Below, one piece after another: positions 63,737 to 64,000 of a stretch of 64,000 nt of DNA. This stretch comes from Aquaspirillum sp. LM1 (lineage in GTDB: Bacteria; Pseudomonadota; Gammaproteobacteria; Burkholderiales; Aquaspirillaceae): assembly GCF_002002905.1 (NCBI RefSeq), contig NZ_CP019509.1:2328501-2392500 (forward strand), in the 5' to 3' direction. Position numbers and translations under genes: made by a program. Under the pieces are notes generated by a model. The model saw only the letters and a list, made by a program, of their open reading frames with translations, ran no database searches and was not told where the DNA came from. Numbering within the stretch: position 1 is the first letter of the stretch; every line of letters begins with the position of its first letter.

Positions 63737-64000
63737 TTAGTGGGCGTGGGCCACAACAGCCGGAATCTCGGCGTTGACGGCACGACCCACAGCAATAGTG
63801 CGGAACATGTTGTAAGCCATCAGCAGCATGCCGCTCAGGTAGAACACACCACCCAGCAGACGCACAAAGTGGTACGGATAGGTTGCCTTGACCACTTCAG
63901 CAAACGAGTAGGTCAGGGTGCCGTCCACGTTCAGGGCGCGCCACATCAGGCCTTGCATCACACCGGAAATCCACAGGGCGGCGATGTACAGCACCACACC
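63737..64000 (-). CDS. ccoN: cbb3-type cytochrome c oxidase subunit I (CcoN), C-terminal part only
   Basis: The frame is open to the window edge; the visible ~87 residues (LWISGVMQGLMWRALNVDGT, YPYHFVRLLGGVFYLSGMLL, MAYNMFRTIAVGRAV) are the last two or three membrane helices of the catalytic subunit. The haem- and copper-binding residues lie outside the window. First gene of ccoNOQP. Confidence 0.93.
   Translation of the reverse strand, partial: GVVLYIAALWISGVMQGLMWRALNVDGTLTYSFAEVVKATYPYHFVRLLGGVFYLSGMLLMAYNMFRTIAVGRAVNAEIPAVVAHAH

Overview
The window reads as a stretch of a motile, respiring betaproteobacterial chromosome. The gene complement (FlrC plus a fliE-fliR cluster, cbb3 oxidase with CcoG/FixH, grpE-dnaK-dnaJ, isocitrate lyase, tandem UbiH/UbiI hydroxylases, a short ~100-nt SRP RNA) and the high-GC coding style fit Neisseriales (Chromobacteriaceae-like) best. 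That placement is inference, since no rRNA lies in the window.

Layout. 0-7.6 kb: the end of a flavin/2Fe-2S reductase, a thioesterase-TerB-MoxR operon, a universal stress protein, a small XRE regulator, SRP RNA (ffs), msrA, a histone-deacetylase-like hydrolase and a Dus tRNA dihydrouridine synthase. 7.6-25 kb: a tyrosine phosphatase, a PAS/GGDEF/EAL protein, a receiver-less CheB and FlrC lead into the flagellar operon fliEFGHIJKLMNOPQR. 25-30 kb: yebC, then pepP-ubiH-ubiI-like. 30-36.8 kb: an accessory segment holding a DUF1003 protein and an LRR-Roc-COR-TIR (Roco) gene broken by two insertion sequences. Both insertions keep target duplications, and removing them restores one continuous frame of about 1,039 codons. 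36.8-41 kb: dnaJ, dnaK and grpE. 41-50 kb: aceA, a degenerate GGDEF protein, a YkgJ cysteine-cluster protein, a UmuD-like S24 peptidase, trhP (yegQ), a chemoreceptor and an ammonium transporter. 50.6-51.7 kb: four 262-bp repeats with paired REP-like palindromes. 51.7-56 kb: a two-gene operon encoding a STAND-type ATPase with a pentatricopeptide (PPR) array and a coiled-coil membrane protein. 56-64 kb: dnaE, then on the opposite strand fixH, ccoG, ccoP, ccoQ, ccoO and the end of ccoN.

The best candidate for an undescribed system is the PPR-STAND ATPase plus membrane-protein pair. PPR arrays are rare in bacteria. This one has twelve 32-residue repeats, ten of them nearly identical, and the variation falls largely on the residues that specify the RNA base in the plant PPR code. 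The architecture (N-terminal domain, P-loop ATPase, C-terminal repeat sensor) resembles NLR/Avs-type immune sensors, but with a predicted single-stranded-RNA-reading module. The membrane protein is translationally coupled and could be an effector; that role is inference. The Roco-TIR gene about 15 kb away is a second repeat-sensor NTPase and appears recently inactivated.
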